From contig NZ_PQDH01000004.1 of NCBI RefSeq assembly GCF_002964605.1, positions 1 to 64,000 of the forward strand: 64,000 nucleotides of DNA, read 5' to 3'. Positions 8,497 through 18,614 of this stretch are shown here, piece by piece. Numbering within the stretch: position 1 is the stretch's first letter; every line of letters starts with the position of its first letter. The notes beneath the pieces are model-generated. The model did no database searches, was not told the origin of the DNA, and saw only the letters and a list, made by a program, of their open reading frames with translations. This DNA is from Vallitalea okinawensis. GTDB taxonomy: Bacteria; Bacillota; Clostridia; Lachnospirales; PQDH01. Position numbers and translations under genes: made by a program.

Positions 8497-10176
8497 ATGA
8501 AGAGGATGAAACAAATAATTAGTATGCTATTGATCTTAACAATGATACTAACAGTATTTTCGGGATGTGGACAAAAGTCAAATGATAATACGACTCAAGT
8601 GAATGGTGAAAATTCAAGCCATGTAGCGACTGTAGACGATAAAAGCACAACAGATGATAAGAATATAGAAAATGACTGGATAGCAGAAATGAGAGACAAA
8701 TGGTATGTTGGTAAAGATATCACATTTGATTGGTACCTCAATTATTCTTGGTGGAATCACAATAAACCATGGACGGAGTACCCTGTACTTAAAGATATTT
8801 CCGATATAACAGGTGTTGTACCTAATGTATCCATACCTTCAGGAGATGGAACAGAAAAGCTGAACTTAATGATAGCGACTAATGATCTTCCAGATATGAT
8901 TACTTTAGACATCTCAGATAAAAACGTAAATAAATTAATTAATCAGGGTCTAGTTTATTCTTATGATGAACTTATCGAAGAATATTGTCCTGAATTCATG
9001 GACGAAATACCTGAAGAAGTGTATAGGTATACAAAGTCAGATATAGATGGAAAACTGTATGGTTTACCTAGTTGGTTCGTACCAGACCTGATGCCTAACA
9101 ATGCCTCTGCTTATAATGTAAGAAAAGATATCTATGAAGAGCTCGGTTCTCCAGATATGACAACGATTGATGGATTTAAAGGTGCTCTACGAGCATTTAA
9201 AGAAAAATATCCAACAATCGATGGTAAAAACTCAATTGCATTATCTTTAGGTGAAAATTATGGCTCAAGAGGTATTGTTGAAAAATCTTTTGGTATCCGT
9301 GAATACTATGTAGATGGTTCTCAAAATCTTCTGCATCGTTATAAAGATCCAAAATATATCGAATTCGTTAAATTTATAAATGAATTATACCGTGAAGGAT
9401 TATTAGACCAAGAGGGGTATGTAAAGAAAAGGGATCAGGTAAAAGAAGATCGATCAACACGAGTATTTTGTACCGCTACGGGTTGGTGGGGCTTAAATGA
9501 TGAAAATGCTGCTTTGGATGCTAAAAAGCCCGACTCTCATTATATTGTTACAGAAGCTTTAAATGCTCCTGGAGAAAGTTTTGAAGTTGGACAGAGTAAG
9601 CTTGGTTGGACAATTTCATTAATAACAAAGGCTGCTGAAGATCCAGGTGAAATACTTAAGTTTACACGATATATGTGGAGTCCAGATGGCAATAAATTAT
9701 TAGAGTATGGTCATGAAGGCGAAGATTTTGTTATAGAAGATAATAAAGTTTTTCGTAGTGAAAAATATTTAGAAGAGTGGAATAAAGACAAAAACGCTTT
9801 CTATGAGAAGACAGGTGTACATACTTTCCGTTTCTTCCAATACTCCTACTGGGATAATGCTTTATATGGAGCATTTACCGAAGAGCCTGATAGAGCCAAT
9901 AACAGAGCATTAGCTAATACTTATGTAACATATGATGCAACACCATTTATATATGAAATGAACCCTGATCCAACAACGGCTGAAGGGATCATTATGACTC
10001 AGGTTGAAGAAGTTATTGAGAAGGAATATGCTAAGATTATAATGGCTAAATCTGAAAGTGAAGCTATTGATGCTTATTATGAAATGATCGAAAAAATGGA
10101 TAAAGTCGGCTTACCACAACTAGAAGAATGGTGGAGTGCCAAATACAAAAGTAATGTAGAGAAATTTAGTAAATAA
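8497..10176 (+). CDS. ABC sugar-binding lipoprotein
   Basis: 559-residue extracellular solute-binding protein of the YtcQ/LplA group. A signal peptide ends in lipobox FSGC with Cys24 as the lipid-anchored residue, followed by a Ser/Thr/Asn/Asp linker. The mature part has the family's DLPDMITLDIS segment and an extended C-terminal lobe typical of this large subclass. It captures the sugar for the two preceding permeases. The start follows GGAGGGTGAAGG. Confidence 0.9.
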   Translation: MKRMKQIISMLLILTMILTVFSGCGQKSNDNTTQVNGENSSHVATVDDKSTTDDKNIENDWIAEMRDKWYVGKDITFDWYLNYSWWNHNKPWTEYPVLKDISDITGVVPNVSIPSGDGTEKLNLMIATNDLPDMITLDISDKNVNKLINQGLVYSYDELIEEYCPEFMDEIPEEVYRYTKSDIDGKLYGLPSWFVPDLMPNNASAYNVRKDIYEELGSPDMTTIDGFKGALRAFKEKYPTIDGKNSIALSLGENYGSRGIVEKSFGIREYYVDGSQNLLHRYKDPKYIEFVKFINELYREGLLDQEGYVKKRDQVKEDRSTRVFCTATGWWGLNDENAALDAKKPDSHYIVTEALNAPGESFEVGQSKLGWTISLITKAAEDPGEILKFTRYMWSPDGNKLLEYGHEGEDFVIEDNKVFRSEKYLEEWNKDKNAFYEKTGVHTFRFFQYSYWDNALYGAFTEEPDRANNRALANTYVTYDATPFIYEMNPDPTTAEGIIMTQVEEVIEKEYAKIIMAKSESEAIDAYYEMIEKMDKVGLPQLEEWWSAKYKSNVEKFSK

Positions 10177-10182
10177 TAAATC

Positions 10183-10228
10183 AACTAATTCCCGGTTGTG
10201 ACAACCGGGAATTAGTTGTACTTTTCTT
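10183..10228 (+). terminator. Strong rho-independent terminator
   Basis: A perfect 16-bp stem: AACTAATTCCCGGTTG (10183-10198), loop TGA, CAACCGGGAATTAGTT (10202-10217), then GTACTTTTCTTT. It separates the ABC operon from the two-component genes. Confidence 0.92.
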
Positions 10229-10324
10229 TAATACATAGTACTAAAATTTCTCTTTCGGATTTTGTTGTTTATCGTTGAATAATGAAGAATATGATATTAA
10301 ACTATATATGAGGGGGATGGTTGC

Positions 10325-11890
10325 TTGTATAATATCTTAATTGTAGACGATGAAGGCATAGAAAGGCGTGGCATTCGATCATTAATTAATAAATACAATC
10401 TGGAACTGAATGTAACAGAAGCACAAAACGGAGAAGAAGCCTTAGAGTACATAAAGAAACAAACTGTTGATATCTTATTCACAGATATTAAGATGCCATT
10501 TATGGACGGTATAGAATTAACAGATGAAGCACTAAAGATCAATTCTAATATAAAAGTTATTTTTTATAGTGCTTATAATGAATTTGAATATGCCATGAAA
10601 GCCATTGATTTAAAAGTTAAAAAATATATTTTAAAGCCTATTGATATCGACCAATTTTTAAATGTTATGAATGATGTCGTAAGCTTATGCAAACAAGAAA
10701 GAAAAGAAGATGAGGTAAAAGAAAAGTTAATTGAATGTTACAACAAAAGCGTTCAGTACGAAAAAGAGAAGATATTACTTGATATCATTCGTGGTCTAAA
10801 GTGCGATGAGCATTTAAAGAAGAGAATCCAGAATCTAAACATGAATATTAACAATGATGGTTTACGTATGATTTTATTGGATTTTGAAGATAAATTCTTT
10901 GATATTGAGAATCTTAAATTTGAAGATGGATTAAAGGAAGAATTGCTTATACCTTATGATTATCTAAATCTAAATGAATACCAAAGTGTTTTGTTTTTCA
11001 CAGAAAATGAGAATACGCTGACAAAAGAATATACAATTTCAATTTGTGAAGGGCTACAAGATTGGATTAGCAATTTTTATGATAAGACTAGTAGTTGTAT
11101 GGTTATTAGTAGACCGATTACAAACTTAGATGATATCCATTTTGAGTTTAATCAAATGGATAAACGACTTGAAGATAAGTTCTTTACGAATGAAGCCCTT
11201 ATTTTATTCACAGAAGATTATTCATTTAAAATTAGTAACTTTCCTGAATTTATGGATAAGAGCTTAAAGGATATCAACATATATTTACGAAGAAAAGACT
11301 ATTTTAGCGTTAAGAGAAAGCTAGATGTATTTTTTGACAGACTTCAAGAATGTAAAAATACCATCTCATCCATGTACCTAAAATATATTTGCATGGAGAT
11401 TGTCAAAAAAATTTATGAAGGATGTTCAGGACGAATTAGGGAAGACTTCCAGGAAAGCTTAGAGAGCATCTTTAATGCACAATCTTTAACAAAACTTAAA
11501 AAGATTTTAATTGAAATGATTGAGCATGAAGAAGCAAAACAATTACATCCTATAGATAAGTCTCAAAAAAATGTTATTGAAAAAGTCATTAAGATTATTA
11601 GAAGAGATTACATGAAAGATATAAGCCTTCAAATGATAGCAGAAAAGGTTTATCTATCTCCAAGTTATTTAAGTCATCTATTCAAAAAAGAAATTGGAGA
11701 AAGTTTAGTTCAATTTATTACAAGCTATCGGTTAGAAATGGCTAAAGAACTTCTTGAGGAAACAAACCTTAAAGTAATTGATATATCAAAACAAGTGGGT
11801 TACTCTAATCTTTCTTATTTTGGTACTGTTTTCAAAAACCATTATGGTATGACGCCGGCAAAGTATAGAGAAAGAAATAGCCAGCCATGA
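10325..11890 (+). CDS. Response regulator with AraC-type DNA-binding domain (YesN-like)
   Basis: 521 residues. Receiver domain at 1-120: acidic pair D8-D9, phosphoacceptor D54 in FTDIKMP and the conserved Lys in YILKPI. A long linker (about 130-410) is followed by a double helix-turn-helix (YLSPSYLSHLFKKEIG, ISKQVGYSNLSYF) ending GMTPAKYR. TTG start at 10325 behind GAGGGGGA. It overlaps the kinase gene by four bases (ATGA), indicating translational coupling. YesN/YesM pairs usually activate the adjacent sugar importer, here 6583-10176. Confidence 0.92.
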   Translation: MYNILIVDDEGIERRGIRSLINKYNLELNVTEAQNGEEALEYIKKQTVDILFTDIKMPFMDGIELTDEALKINSNIKVIFYSAYNEFEYAMKAIDLKVKKYILKPIDIDQFLNVMNDVVSLCKQERKEDEVKEKLIECYNKSVQYEKEKILLDIIRGLKCDEHLKKRIQNLNMNINNDGLRMILLDFEDKFFDIENLKFEDGLKEELLIPYDYLNLNEYQSVLFFTENENTLTKEYTISICEGLQDWISNFYDKTSSCMVISRPITNLDDIHFEFNQMDKRLEDKFFTNEALILFTEDYSFKISNFPEFMDKSLKDINIYLRRKDYFSVKRKLDVFFDRLQECKNTISSMYLKYICMEIVKKIYEGCSGRIREDFQESLESIFNAQSLTKLKKILIEMIEHEEAKQLHPIDKSQKNVIEKVIKIIRRDYMKDISLQMIAEKVYLSPSYLSHLFKKEIGESLVQFITSYRLEMAKELLEETNLKVIDISKQVGYSNLSYFGTVFKNHYGMTPAKYRERNSQP

Positions 11891-13605
11891 AAAAAATTTT
11901 ACAACACTTTAAAAATTTAAAATTCAAAAGGAAACTATTATTGTCTTATATATTAGTTAGTATGATTCCTATAACAGTTTTAGGTATTTATTCTTATAAA
12001 GAAGCAAAAGATTCATTAATCAATCAATCTAATGAAGTGCTGCAAAATGCCATCAATAAAGTTGCAGATAACATTAGTCACGATCAGGATTTTTATAATA
12101 ATATTATTAATTCCATAGCCTTTAATATAAGAATCCAGCAAATATTCAGTAATAATTACACAGACATGCTTCTATTAGTAACTGATTTGAGAGATTTTCT
12201 GAATCCTTTTTTCAATAATATAATGGACATACATGAAGAAATTAAGCAAATAACAGTTTATACTAAAAGTGATGTACCAGAGTATGGTCAGTACATTCAG
12301 TCATATGATAAATTAGATGGAATGGACTGGGCGGATGAAATAATGAAAAGTAAGATTACCAGATGGTTTTATCAAGATGGGAAGTTGTTTTCTGCTAGAA
12401 AAATGAATGATACGATCAGTGATTTAGAACTAGGCATTGTTTTTATGGAATTAGATTACGATAGAATACTAAACAGTTCTGCTCGTATAAATGTATATGA
12501 ATATGGTTTAGTCATAATGGATAAGGAAAATAATATTATTCTCTCCGAAAATACGTTATCAGATAATTCATTAGAAATTCCTGATTATGATCTTAAAGAA
12601 ATTTCTGAAGGTACTATTCGGTATAATAAGAATGAATATATTGTTGCTAGTAGTAGCACCAGTAATGAGGAATGGAGAATAATTTGCTATGTACCTACTC
12701 ATCTAATGACAGGTGGTACTATAAAGATATTAAGTACAACGATGATTATTGTTGGTATCTGTTTGGTAGTTGTAATGGTGATTATATGGCTTTTTTCTCA
12801 CACAATGGTAAAAAGAATCGATAAACTAAATGATAAAATGGGGCTTGTAGAGCAAGGGAACTTAGGAATTGAAGTCAAGAGTCAATCAGTAGATGAAATT
12901 GGTGAACTAACAAATAAGTTCGGAAGAATGGTAAAAAGAATTAATAGTTTAATAGAAGAAGTATACCAAAAAGAATTAACCCAAAAAGCTGCAGAACTTA
13001 AAGCCTTACAAGCTCAGATTAATCCTCATTTCTTGTATAACACCCTTTCTGTTATGAAATGGAAAGCAATGGATGTCGATGCAGATGAACTAAGTAACAT
13101 GATTACATTATTATCTAAATTTTATAGGACATCATTAAATACTGGTAAAATTATAACTTCAGTTAAAAATGAGGTTGATAATACGAAATCTTACGTAGAG
13201 ATACAACAGATCGTACACGAAAATAGTTTTGATGTTACCTATAAAATTGATGATATTATTTATAATTACGATACTCTCAATTTAATTCTTCAACCCTTAG
13301 TAGAAAATGCGTTGGAGCACGGTATTTTTAAGAAGAAAAAAGGTTTCAGGCGGTTAACAATAAAAGGGGGATTGAGGGGGCAGTACCTGGAATTTGTCGT
13401 AGAAGATAGTGGAGTAGGTATCAAAGAAGAAGTTTTAAATACGATTCTAGAAAAAGAATCTAATGGGTATGGAGTAAAAAATGTCAATGAAAGAATTAAG
13501 TTATTCTTTGGTGATAACTATGGACTTTCCATTCAGAGTGAAGATGATAAGGGAACGGCAGTATATGTATATCTACCTCAATTTATCGCCAATAAAACAA
13601 TATAA
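11887..13605 (+). CDS. Sensor histidine kinase (YesM-like)
   Basis: 572 residues. A membrane helix at about 16-34, an extracellular Cache-like sensor of about 240 residues, a second helix near 280-302, a HAMP domain, then a His_kinase module with the phosphorylated His at H381 in NPHFLYNT, N-box LVENALEHGIFKKK and the G-boxes VEDSGVGI and GYGVKN. It is partner of the response regulator with which it overlaps. A hairpin at 13618-13646 ends the unit. Confidence 0.92.
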   Translation: MKKILQHFKNLKFKRKLLLSYILVSMIPITVLGIYSYKEAKDSLINQSNEVLQNAINKVADNISHDQDFYNNIINSIAFNIRIQQIFSNNYTDMLLLVTDLRDFLNPFFNNIMDIHEEIKQITVYTKSDVPEYGQYIQSYDKLDGMDWADEIMKSKITRWFYQDGKLFSARKMNDTISDLELGIVFMELDYDRILNSSARINVYEYGLVIMDKENNIILSENTLSDNSLEIPDYDLKEISEGTIRYNKNEYIVASSSTSNEEWRIICYVPTHLMTGGTIKILSTTMIIVGICLVVVMVIIWLFSHTMVKRIDKLNDKMGLVEQGNLGIEVKSQSVDEIGELTNKFGRMVKRINSLIEEVYQKELTQKAAELKALQAQINPHFLYNTLSVMKWKAMDVDADELSNMITLLSKFYRTSLNTGKIITSVKNEVDNTKSYVEIQQIVHENSFDVTYKIDDIIYNYDTLNLILQPLVENALEHGIFKKKKGFRRLTIKGGLRGQYLEFVVEDSGVGIKEEVLNTILEKESNGYGVKNVNERIKLFFGDNYGLSIQSEDDKGTAVYVYLPQFIANKTI

Positions 13606-13616
13606 AAGAACTTTTT

Positions 13617-13647
13617 TAAAGCATCTCTTCTACTAGGAGGTGCTTTT
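13617..13647 (+). terminator. Terminator after the two-component operon
   Basis: AAAGCATCTC (13618-13627) pairs with GAGGTGCTTT (13637-13646), one G-T pair, followed by TTGAATTG. Confidence 0.6.
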
Positions 13648-13662
13648 GAATTGTAAAAAGGA

Positions 13663-13691
13663 TTTACAACTGGATCAAATTGTAATATAAT
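13663..13691 (+). promoter_or_regulatory. SigmaA-type promoter of the hydrolase-TetR-AEC genes
   Basis: TTTACA (13663-13668), a 17-bp spacer and a consensus TATAAT (13686-13691), about 60 bp before the start codon at 13753. Confidence 0.7.
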
Positions 13692-13752
13692 TATACCTAT
13701 GGTATGTATATACTAGTAGTATAAAATCATGTGAGAGAAATGAGGTGTTCTT

Positions 13753-14904
13753 ATGAAAGATATTAAAATGCCAGTTGGTTATTTGGAATTTCACAAAGAT
13801 CCAGTGATTAATTTTCAACTAAATGCCAGGCTTTATTCATCAGGTATATTTGATGAGGATGAAATAACTGAAGTATCTCAAAGAATTTATGACTTTCAAG
13901 ATTGGAAAAATGAAATGGTTGCTTTGGCATCACGATCAGAACAAAAGGGAAATTACTTACAGGCAGCAACAGCTTATAGAGCAGCTGAATTTTTTGCTAC
14001 CATTGATGACCAAGATAAGAAGAAGTACTACGATATGGCTCTCCAATTATATAGGATAGCATTGAAAGATCAATCCATTGAAATATCCTATGTAGATTTT
14101 GAAGAGGGTAAACTTTATTGCATGAAATTTAAGCCAGATCAAAAAAAGTGTGGTACTATAATATTACACGGCGGTTATGATTCATTTATAGAAGAATTTT
14201 ATAACATTACGCGATTAATGGTAAACAGAGGTTTTGAAGTCATTATGTTTGAGGGGCCAGGACAAGGGCAACCATTGTATAACTACAACATGAAGATGAT
14301 ACATAATTGGGAAAAGCCTGTAGCTCAAATTCTGGATAACTTTGAGTTAGATGATGTGACATTAATAGGTATTTCATTTGGAGGCTATTTAGCTGCTAGG
14401 GCTGCTGCTTTTGAATCGCGGATTAAGCGAGTTGTGCTATTTGATATCATTTATGACTTCTATGGAGCCGTTCTTAATAAAAAAAGTAAAAGTGAAAAAA
14501 TAGTTACCCAGATATTAATGGCTTTGAAAGCTAAAAACGCTATTAATGGAATAGAGAAGACTGCGAGGGAACACTCAAAGTTTGCTAGCTGGTTGATTGA
14601 TCAAGGGTATTATATTTTTGGAGTCAATAATCTATATGATTATATGGAAAAAATTAAGATTTACTCTACAAAAAGTTTTAATCACCTCATTAAGCAAGAT
14701 GTCTTATTGATGGAAGGTGAAGAGGATATGTATATGTGCTTTTGGGAGAAACAGAAAAAAGCATTAAAAAACGCTAAATCAGTAACTGGTAGAGTGTTCA
14801 CAAAGAAAGAAGCAGCCTCCCACCATTGCCAAGTGGGGAATTATCCCCTTGCTATTCATTATATTTTGGATTGGATTGAAAGTAAAACGAATAAATTCTA
14901 TTGA
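13753..14904 (+). CDS. Alpha/beta hydrolase with N-terminal helical region
   Basis: 383 residues. An all-helical N-terminal part (about 1-110) precedes an alpha/beta-hydrolase fold with oxyanion strand ILHGGYDS, nucleophile elbow GISFGG (Ser about 217), a late acidic residue in LLMEGEEDMY and a His in ASHHCQVGNYP. This layout resembles the FrsA/2,6-dihydroxy-pseudo-oxynicotine-hydrolase group, esterases or C-C hydrolases with no fixed substrate. The next gene is a TetR regulator starting at the stop codon, so the hydrolase may be its detoxification target. A cytoplasmic enzyme, with no signal peptide seen. Confidence 0.8.
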   Translation: MKDIKMPVGYLEFHKDPVINFQLNARLYSSGIFDEDEITEVSQRIYDFQDWKNEMVALASRSEQKGNYLQAATAYRAAEFFATIDDQDKKKYYDMALQLYRIALKDQSIEISYVDFEEGKLYCMKFKPDQKKCGTIILHGGYDSFIEEFYNITRLMVNRGFEVIMFEGPGQGQPLYNYNMKMIHNWEKPVAQILDNFELDDVTLIGISFGGYLAARAAAFESRIKRVVLFDIIYDFYGAVLNKKSKSEKIVTQILMALKAKNAINGIEKTAREHSKFASWLIDQGYYIFGVNNLYDYMEKIKIYSTKSFNHLIKQDVLLMEGEEDMYMCFWEKQKKALKNAKSVTGRVFTKKEAASHHCQVGNYPLAIHYILDWIESKTNKFY

Positions 14905-14918
14905 AAGGTTGCGAAAAC

Positions 14919-15560
14919 ATGTGGATATCCAAAGATAAAAATGCGCGTAAAAAGGAATTTTTAAAAACAGCCATAGCCATGTATAAAGAACATGGCTATG
15001 AAGCGACTTCTATTAATAAAATATTGGCAGAGATGAACATAACAAAAGGTTCATTCTATTATCATTTTGACTCTAAAGAAGATTTATTAAGTCAGGTAGT
15101 TGATTTTTTTCTTAGGGACATAAGTAGTATAGCTAACAATATAGGTGAATCTAGATCTGGAGCTGCTGAAAAATTAGAGATGCTTATGAAAGAAATCATT
15201 TTATATCGAGAAGAAAATACTGGTTTATATAAGGATTTTTATGAGATTAATAGCAAAATGGGTAATGAGCTTATTCAAATAAAATATCAAGAGAAGATCA
15301 AGGATTTGTTCTATGAAATCATTCAGCAGATAATCAGACAAGGAAAAGATGAAGGGGTATTTAATCCAATTGATTTTGAAGAAACACCTGAATTATTTTT
15401 AGTGATTGCTAACCACTATAAGGTAAAAATCGCTAACTGTTATTATACAGAACATAATAAAAGAGAAAATGAGTTACAAAGATTAGGAGTAGCTTTTCAA
15501 CAAACAATTGAACGGTTATTAGGAGCGAAACAAGGTACCCTTGATTTTTATTCAAGGTAA
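14919..15560 (+). CDS. TetR-family transcriptional regulator
   Basis: 213 residues from ATG at 14919; an in-frame TTG at 14901 overlaps the previous stop and has no ribosome binding site. The N-terminal helix-turn-helix covers residues about 8-55 (YKEHGYEATSINKI, ITKGSFYYHFDSKEDLL), the most conserved TetR segment. The C-terminal helical ligand domain is not assignable to a known effector. It is in line with the hydrolase before and AEC transporter after it and probably represses that unit. Confidence 0.88.
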   Translation: MWISKDKNARKKEFLKTAIAMYKEHGYEATSINKILAEMNITKGSFYYHFDSKEDLLSQVVDFFLRDISSIANNIGESRSGAAEKLEMLMKEIILYREENTGLYKDFYEINSKMGNELIQIKYQEKIKDLFYEIIQQIIRQGKDEGVFNPIDFEETPELFLVIANHYKVKIANCYYTEHNKRENELQRLGVAFQQTIERLLGAKQGTLDFYSR

Positions 15561-15611
15561 AGAAAGATATGTTACAGTATGTGTGAGAGCTTTAGTCATT
15601 AAGGAGGACTT

Positions 15612-16535
15612 ATGAATTACTTTATATATATTTTTACTAATATTATACTACCAATATTTACGATTATCATCTTAGGATTCGTCCTTTATCGAAAATTTAA
15701 GATTGATATAAAAACTTTAACCAAAATCCAATTTTATGGCTTAATTCCTGCCATACTATTTATTAATATTTATAATAGTGAACTGGATGGATCATTGATT
15801 ACGATGATCATGATCTTTACCATTAGTTTATTCTTTATTGAATTTATATTAAGCAATGTAATCTGTAAAGTATTTAGGTATAAGAAATCCATTGAAAAAG
15901 CATTCATTAATTCTGTGGTCTTATTTAATTCTGGGAATTATGGTATTCCACTGATCAGTTTATTATTTGATGATCCTTATGCAGTATCTATTTTAGTTAT
16001 TCTTATGGTGGTTCAAAATGTATTGGTTAATACAGTGGGTGTGTATAACAGCAGCAGTGGCAATGGAAAGAGTTTTAAAGAAGTAATAATGAGCATTTTT
16101 AAGCTACCTATGATGTATGTTATTATTATAGCATTTTTCATGCGAGGCCAAGAAATAGCCGTTCCAGGTCCCCTTATGTCTACTATAACTATTCTAAGTA
16201 AAGGTATGGTTCCAGTTGCATTATTGACTTTAGGTGCTCAGCTCGGTAAAACACACTTTGACTTACGGATTAAGAAAGTATATTTATCCAACGTATTAAG
16301 ACTTATTGTTTCACCCATCATAGCTTATCTTATAACACTAGCTCTTGGATTAAGTGGATTGGTTGCTCAAGTTTTAATCATCATTTCAGCCGCACCTACT
16401 GCAGTAAATAGCGTTCTGCTAGCTATTGAGTATGATAATGAACCTGATTTTGCTTCTCAAACTGTTTTATGGACCACTTTATTCAGTGCTATTACTGTAA
16501 CTACAGTTATCTATTTAGTAACAACCTTTATTTAA
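15612..16535 (+). CDS. AEC-family transporter (auxin efflux carrier type)
   Basis: 307 residues with about ten hydrophobic helices, split by a hydrophilic loop near residue 155 (SSSGNGKSFKE). The motifs FNSGNYGIPL in the first half and the Pro-containing SAAPTAVNS in the second are typical of AEC permeases (malonate, malate or other small-acid exporters). AAGGAGG precedes the ATG. It follows the TetR gene by 51 bp, so regulated efflux of a carboxylate or hydrolase product is plausible but inferred. Confidence 0.88.
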   Translation: MNYFIYIFTNIILPIFTIIILGFVLYRKFKIDIKTLTKIQFYGLIPAILFINIYNSELDGSLITMIMIFTISLFFIEFILSNVICKVFRYKKSIEKAFINSVVLFNSGNYGIPLISLLFDDPYAVSILVILMVVQNVLVNTVGVYNSSSGNGKSFKEVIMSIFKLPMMYVIIIAFFMRGQEIAVPGPLMSTITILSKGMVPVALLTLGAQLGKTHFDLRIKKVYLSNVLRLIVSPIIAYLITLALGLSGLVAQVLIIISAAPTAVNSVLLAIEYDNEPDFASQTVLWTTLFSAITVTTVIYLVTTFI

Positions 16536-16588
16536 ATCATTGCGTCATTTCATAGGTTAAGAGAAGTTAATAAATTGCTCTTAATACC

Positions 16589-16617
16589 TTGATTCTAGAG
16601 GATAAAAGAGATATAAT
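16589..16617 (+). promoter_or_regulatory. SigmaA-type promoter of thioesterase gene
   Basis: TTGATT (16589-16594), a 17-bp spacer and TATAAT (16612-16617), about 55 bp before the ATG at 16671. Confidence 0.65.
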
Positions 16618-16670
16618 ACTTTAATATATTTGATCAATTAAAAAGTGTACAAGGGAGAAGGAGAGTTTAT

Positions 16671-17087
16671 ATGAAATTACATCAATCAGCACGTTTGATT
16701 AAATCCGAAGACTTAAATCATCATGGTACCCTCTTTGCTGGTAGAATGGCAGAATGGTTTGTCGAAGGTGGTTTTGTTGCAGCGGCTGTTGCAGTTGGTA
16801 ATCCTGATAATATCGTTTGCTTAAAAGTCCATGGTATGCGTTTTAATATTCCAGCTCAAAAAGGAGATATCCTAGAAATCACTGCTAAAGTAGTGGATGC
16901 GGGTACAACAAGCCTAACAGTATATAATCAAACACTATCCACAAAGACTGGTAAAGTTCTTGTAGAAGGATTTATAACCTTCGTTAATGTTGATAGTAAC
17001 GGTAATAAAATGCCTCATGGTTTGGTGTTAGAGAATCTCACAGATGAAGAACTTGAATTACAAAAGCGCGCAAGAGAATTAAAATAA
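16671..17087 (+). CDS. Acyl-CoA thioesterase (hotdog fold)
   Basis: 138 residues, one hotdog domain of the YciA/BFIT acyl-CoA hydrolase group. The active-site segment near residues 17-25 reads NHHGTLFAG, where Asn/His and the following Gly-rich helix bind the thioester; AQKGDILE and FVNVDSNG follow in family order. It hydrolyses acyl-CoA to free acid and CoA in the cytoplasm; chain-length preference is unknown. It is monocistronic between its own promoter and terminator. Confidence 0.88.
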   Translation: MKLHQSARLIKSEDLNHHGTLFAGRMAEWFVEGGFVAAAVAVGNPDNIVCLKVHGMRFNIPAQKGDILEITAKVVDAGTTSLTVYNQTLSTKTGKVLVEGFITFVNVDSNGNKMPHGLVLENLTDEELELQKRARELK

Positions 17088-17112
17088 CCTATATCTAAGC
17101 AAGAAGTAATAG

Positions 17113-17152
17113 CCCTATAGAGTCCAACTAAAAAGACACTATAGGGTTTTCT
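17113..17152 (+). terminator. Terminator after thioesterase gene
   Basis: CCCTATAGAGTC (17113-17124) pairs with GACACTATAGGG (17135-17146) with one bulge, then TTTTC. Confidence 0.8.
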
Positions 17153-17177
17153 ACTTTTGTGATTATCATCTTAAAGT

Positions 17178-17205
17178 TTTGCAAAAAATGAAAATAGTGT
17201 ATAAT
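17178..17205 (+). promoter_or_regulatory. Promoter of the CNNM/CorC-type gene
   Basis: TTTGCA (17178-17183), 16-bp spacer, TATAAT (17200-17205), about 45 bp upstream of the start codon. Confidence 0.55.
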
Positions 17206-17250
17206 GTATATGAGCACTAATTATATTTTGAAAGGTAAGGGTATAAAGGG

Positions 17251-18552
17251 ATGGATACAAAAATTGGTTTACAGCTTCTATTAATCGCTATTTTAACATG
17301 CCTCAATGCCTTTTTTGCATCAGCAGAAATGGCTATTGTTTCATTAGATAAAAATAAAATTAATAAGTTAGCGGAAGGTAATAATAAGAAAGCTCAACTG
17401 CTGCTCAAATTATTGGATGAACCCAGTAAGTTTTTAGCTACTATACAAGTTGGTATTACTCTAGCAGGATTTTTTTCAAGTGCATCAGCGGCTACCGGGA
17501 TATCAGGTGAATTTGCTGTTTTTCTAGAGCAATTTAATATTCCTTATAGTCATCAAATAGCAGTTGTGCTGATTACCATCATATTATCCTATTTTATGCT
17601 TGTATTTGGAGAGCTATTTCCAAAGCGTTTAGCTCTACAAAAAACTGAAACCATTGCTATGTTTACAGTAAAACCTGTTCACTATATTTCTAAAATTACC
17701 ATGCCTTTTGTTAAATTGCTTTCAGCATCAACGAATCTGTTATTAAAGGTTTTCAGACTGGATCAAGGGAATATGGATCAAAAGGTATCTGAAGAAGAGA
17801 TTCGGTTACTCATAGAAGTTGGAAGAGAACATGGTGTTATTAATCAAATTGAGAAACAAATGATTAATAGTATTTTTGACTTTGACGATAAGCTTGCTAA
17901 AGAGGTTATGATTCCAAGACCAGATGTATTTACAATTAATATAGCAACACCTCTCAGTAATGTATTAGATGAGTACTTCCAGGATAAATTCTCAAGAGTC
18001 CCTGTTTATGAGTATGATAATGATAATATTATTGGAATCCTGCTATTAAAAGATTTTCTTGTAGAAGCAAGGGAATATGGGTTTGAAAACGTCAATATAA
18101 GAAAGTTATTACATCCACCCTATTTTGTGCCAGAAACAAAACCTATTGATGAATTATTTATAGAGATGCAGAGAGCAAAGAAACATATGGCTATTTTAAT
18201 TGACGAATATGGGGGATTCTCAGGAATTGCAACACTAGAAGATCTTATTGAAGAAGTTTTCGGTGAAATCAATGATGAATTTGATGAAGATTATCATGAA
18301 AATGTTGAGTTAATAGATACGAATACCTATAGAGTTAATGGATTATTGACTATAAATGCTCTTAATAAGTATCTTAATCTAGATTTAGATACTGAGAATG
18401 CAGACACTATTAGTGGTTTTTTAATGAACCTACATGGTAGTATCCCATCTTCAGAGGAAGATATTATTATTGAACATAAGAACATCATTTTTCAAATAGA
18501 AAATGTAGAAGATCGAAGAATAGAAAAAATCAAGCTTACAATCAATAAGTAG
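17251..18552 (+). CDS. CNNM/HlyC-CorC family membrane protein
   Basis: 433 residues. A DUF21/CNNM membrane domain at about 1-190 has four hydrophobic segments, with FFASAEMAIVS near the N-terminus and the GELFPKRLA motif after helix 3. Two CBS domains (about 215-335; MIPRPDVFTI and the MAILIDEYGGFSGIATLEDLIEE stretch) and a C-terminal CorC_HlyC domain (about 350-430) follow. Members act in Mg2+/Co2+ efflux or are called hemolysin-like; haemolysis is not implied here. Confidence 0.9.
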   Translation: MDTKIGLQLLLIAILTCLNAFFASAEMAIVSLDKNKINKLAEGNNKKAQLLLKLLDEPSKFLATIQVGITLAGFFSSASAATGISGEFAVFLEQFNIPYSHQIAVVLITIILSYFMLVFGELFPKRLALQKTETIAMFTVKPVHYISKITMPFVKLLSASTNLLLKVFRLDQGNMDQKVSEEEIRLLIEVGREHGVINQIEKQMINSIFDFDDKLAKEVMIPRPDVFTINIATPLSNVLDEYFQDKFSRVPVYEYDNDNIIGILLLKDFLVEAREYGFENVNIRKLLHPPYFVPETKPIDELFIEMQRAKKHMAILIDEYGGFSGIATLEDLIEEVFGEINDEFDEDYHENVELIDTNTYRVNGLLTINALNKYLNLDLDTENADTISGFLMNLHGSIPSSEEDIIIEHKNIIFQIENVEDRRIEKIKLTINK

Positions 18553-18562
18553 GTACTTAAAA

Positions 18563-18597
18563 CCCCTATCGAATAAATAATTCGTAGGGGCTTTTGT
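18563..18597 (+). terminator. Rho-independent terminator
   Basis: CCCCTATCGAAT (18563-18574) pairs with ATTCGTAGGGG (18580-18590), one bulge, then CTTTTG. It lies between convergent genes. Confidence 0.85.
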
Positions 18598-18614
18598 AAC
18601 TTTTCATATGTATA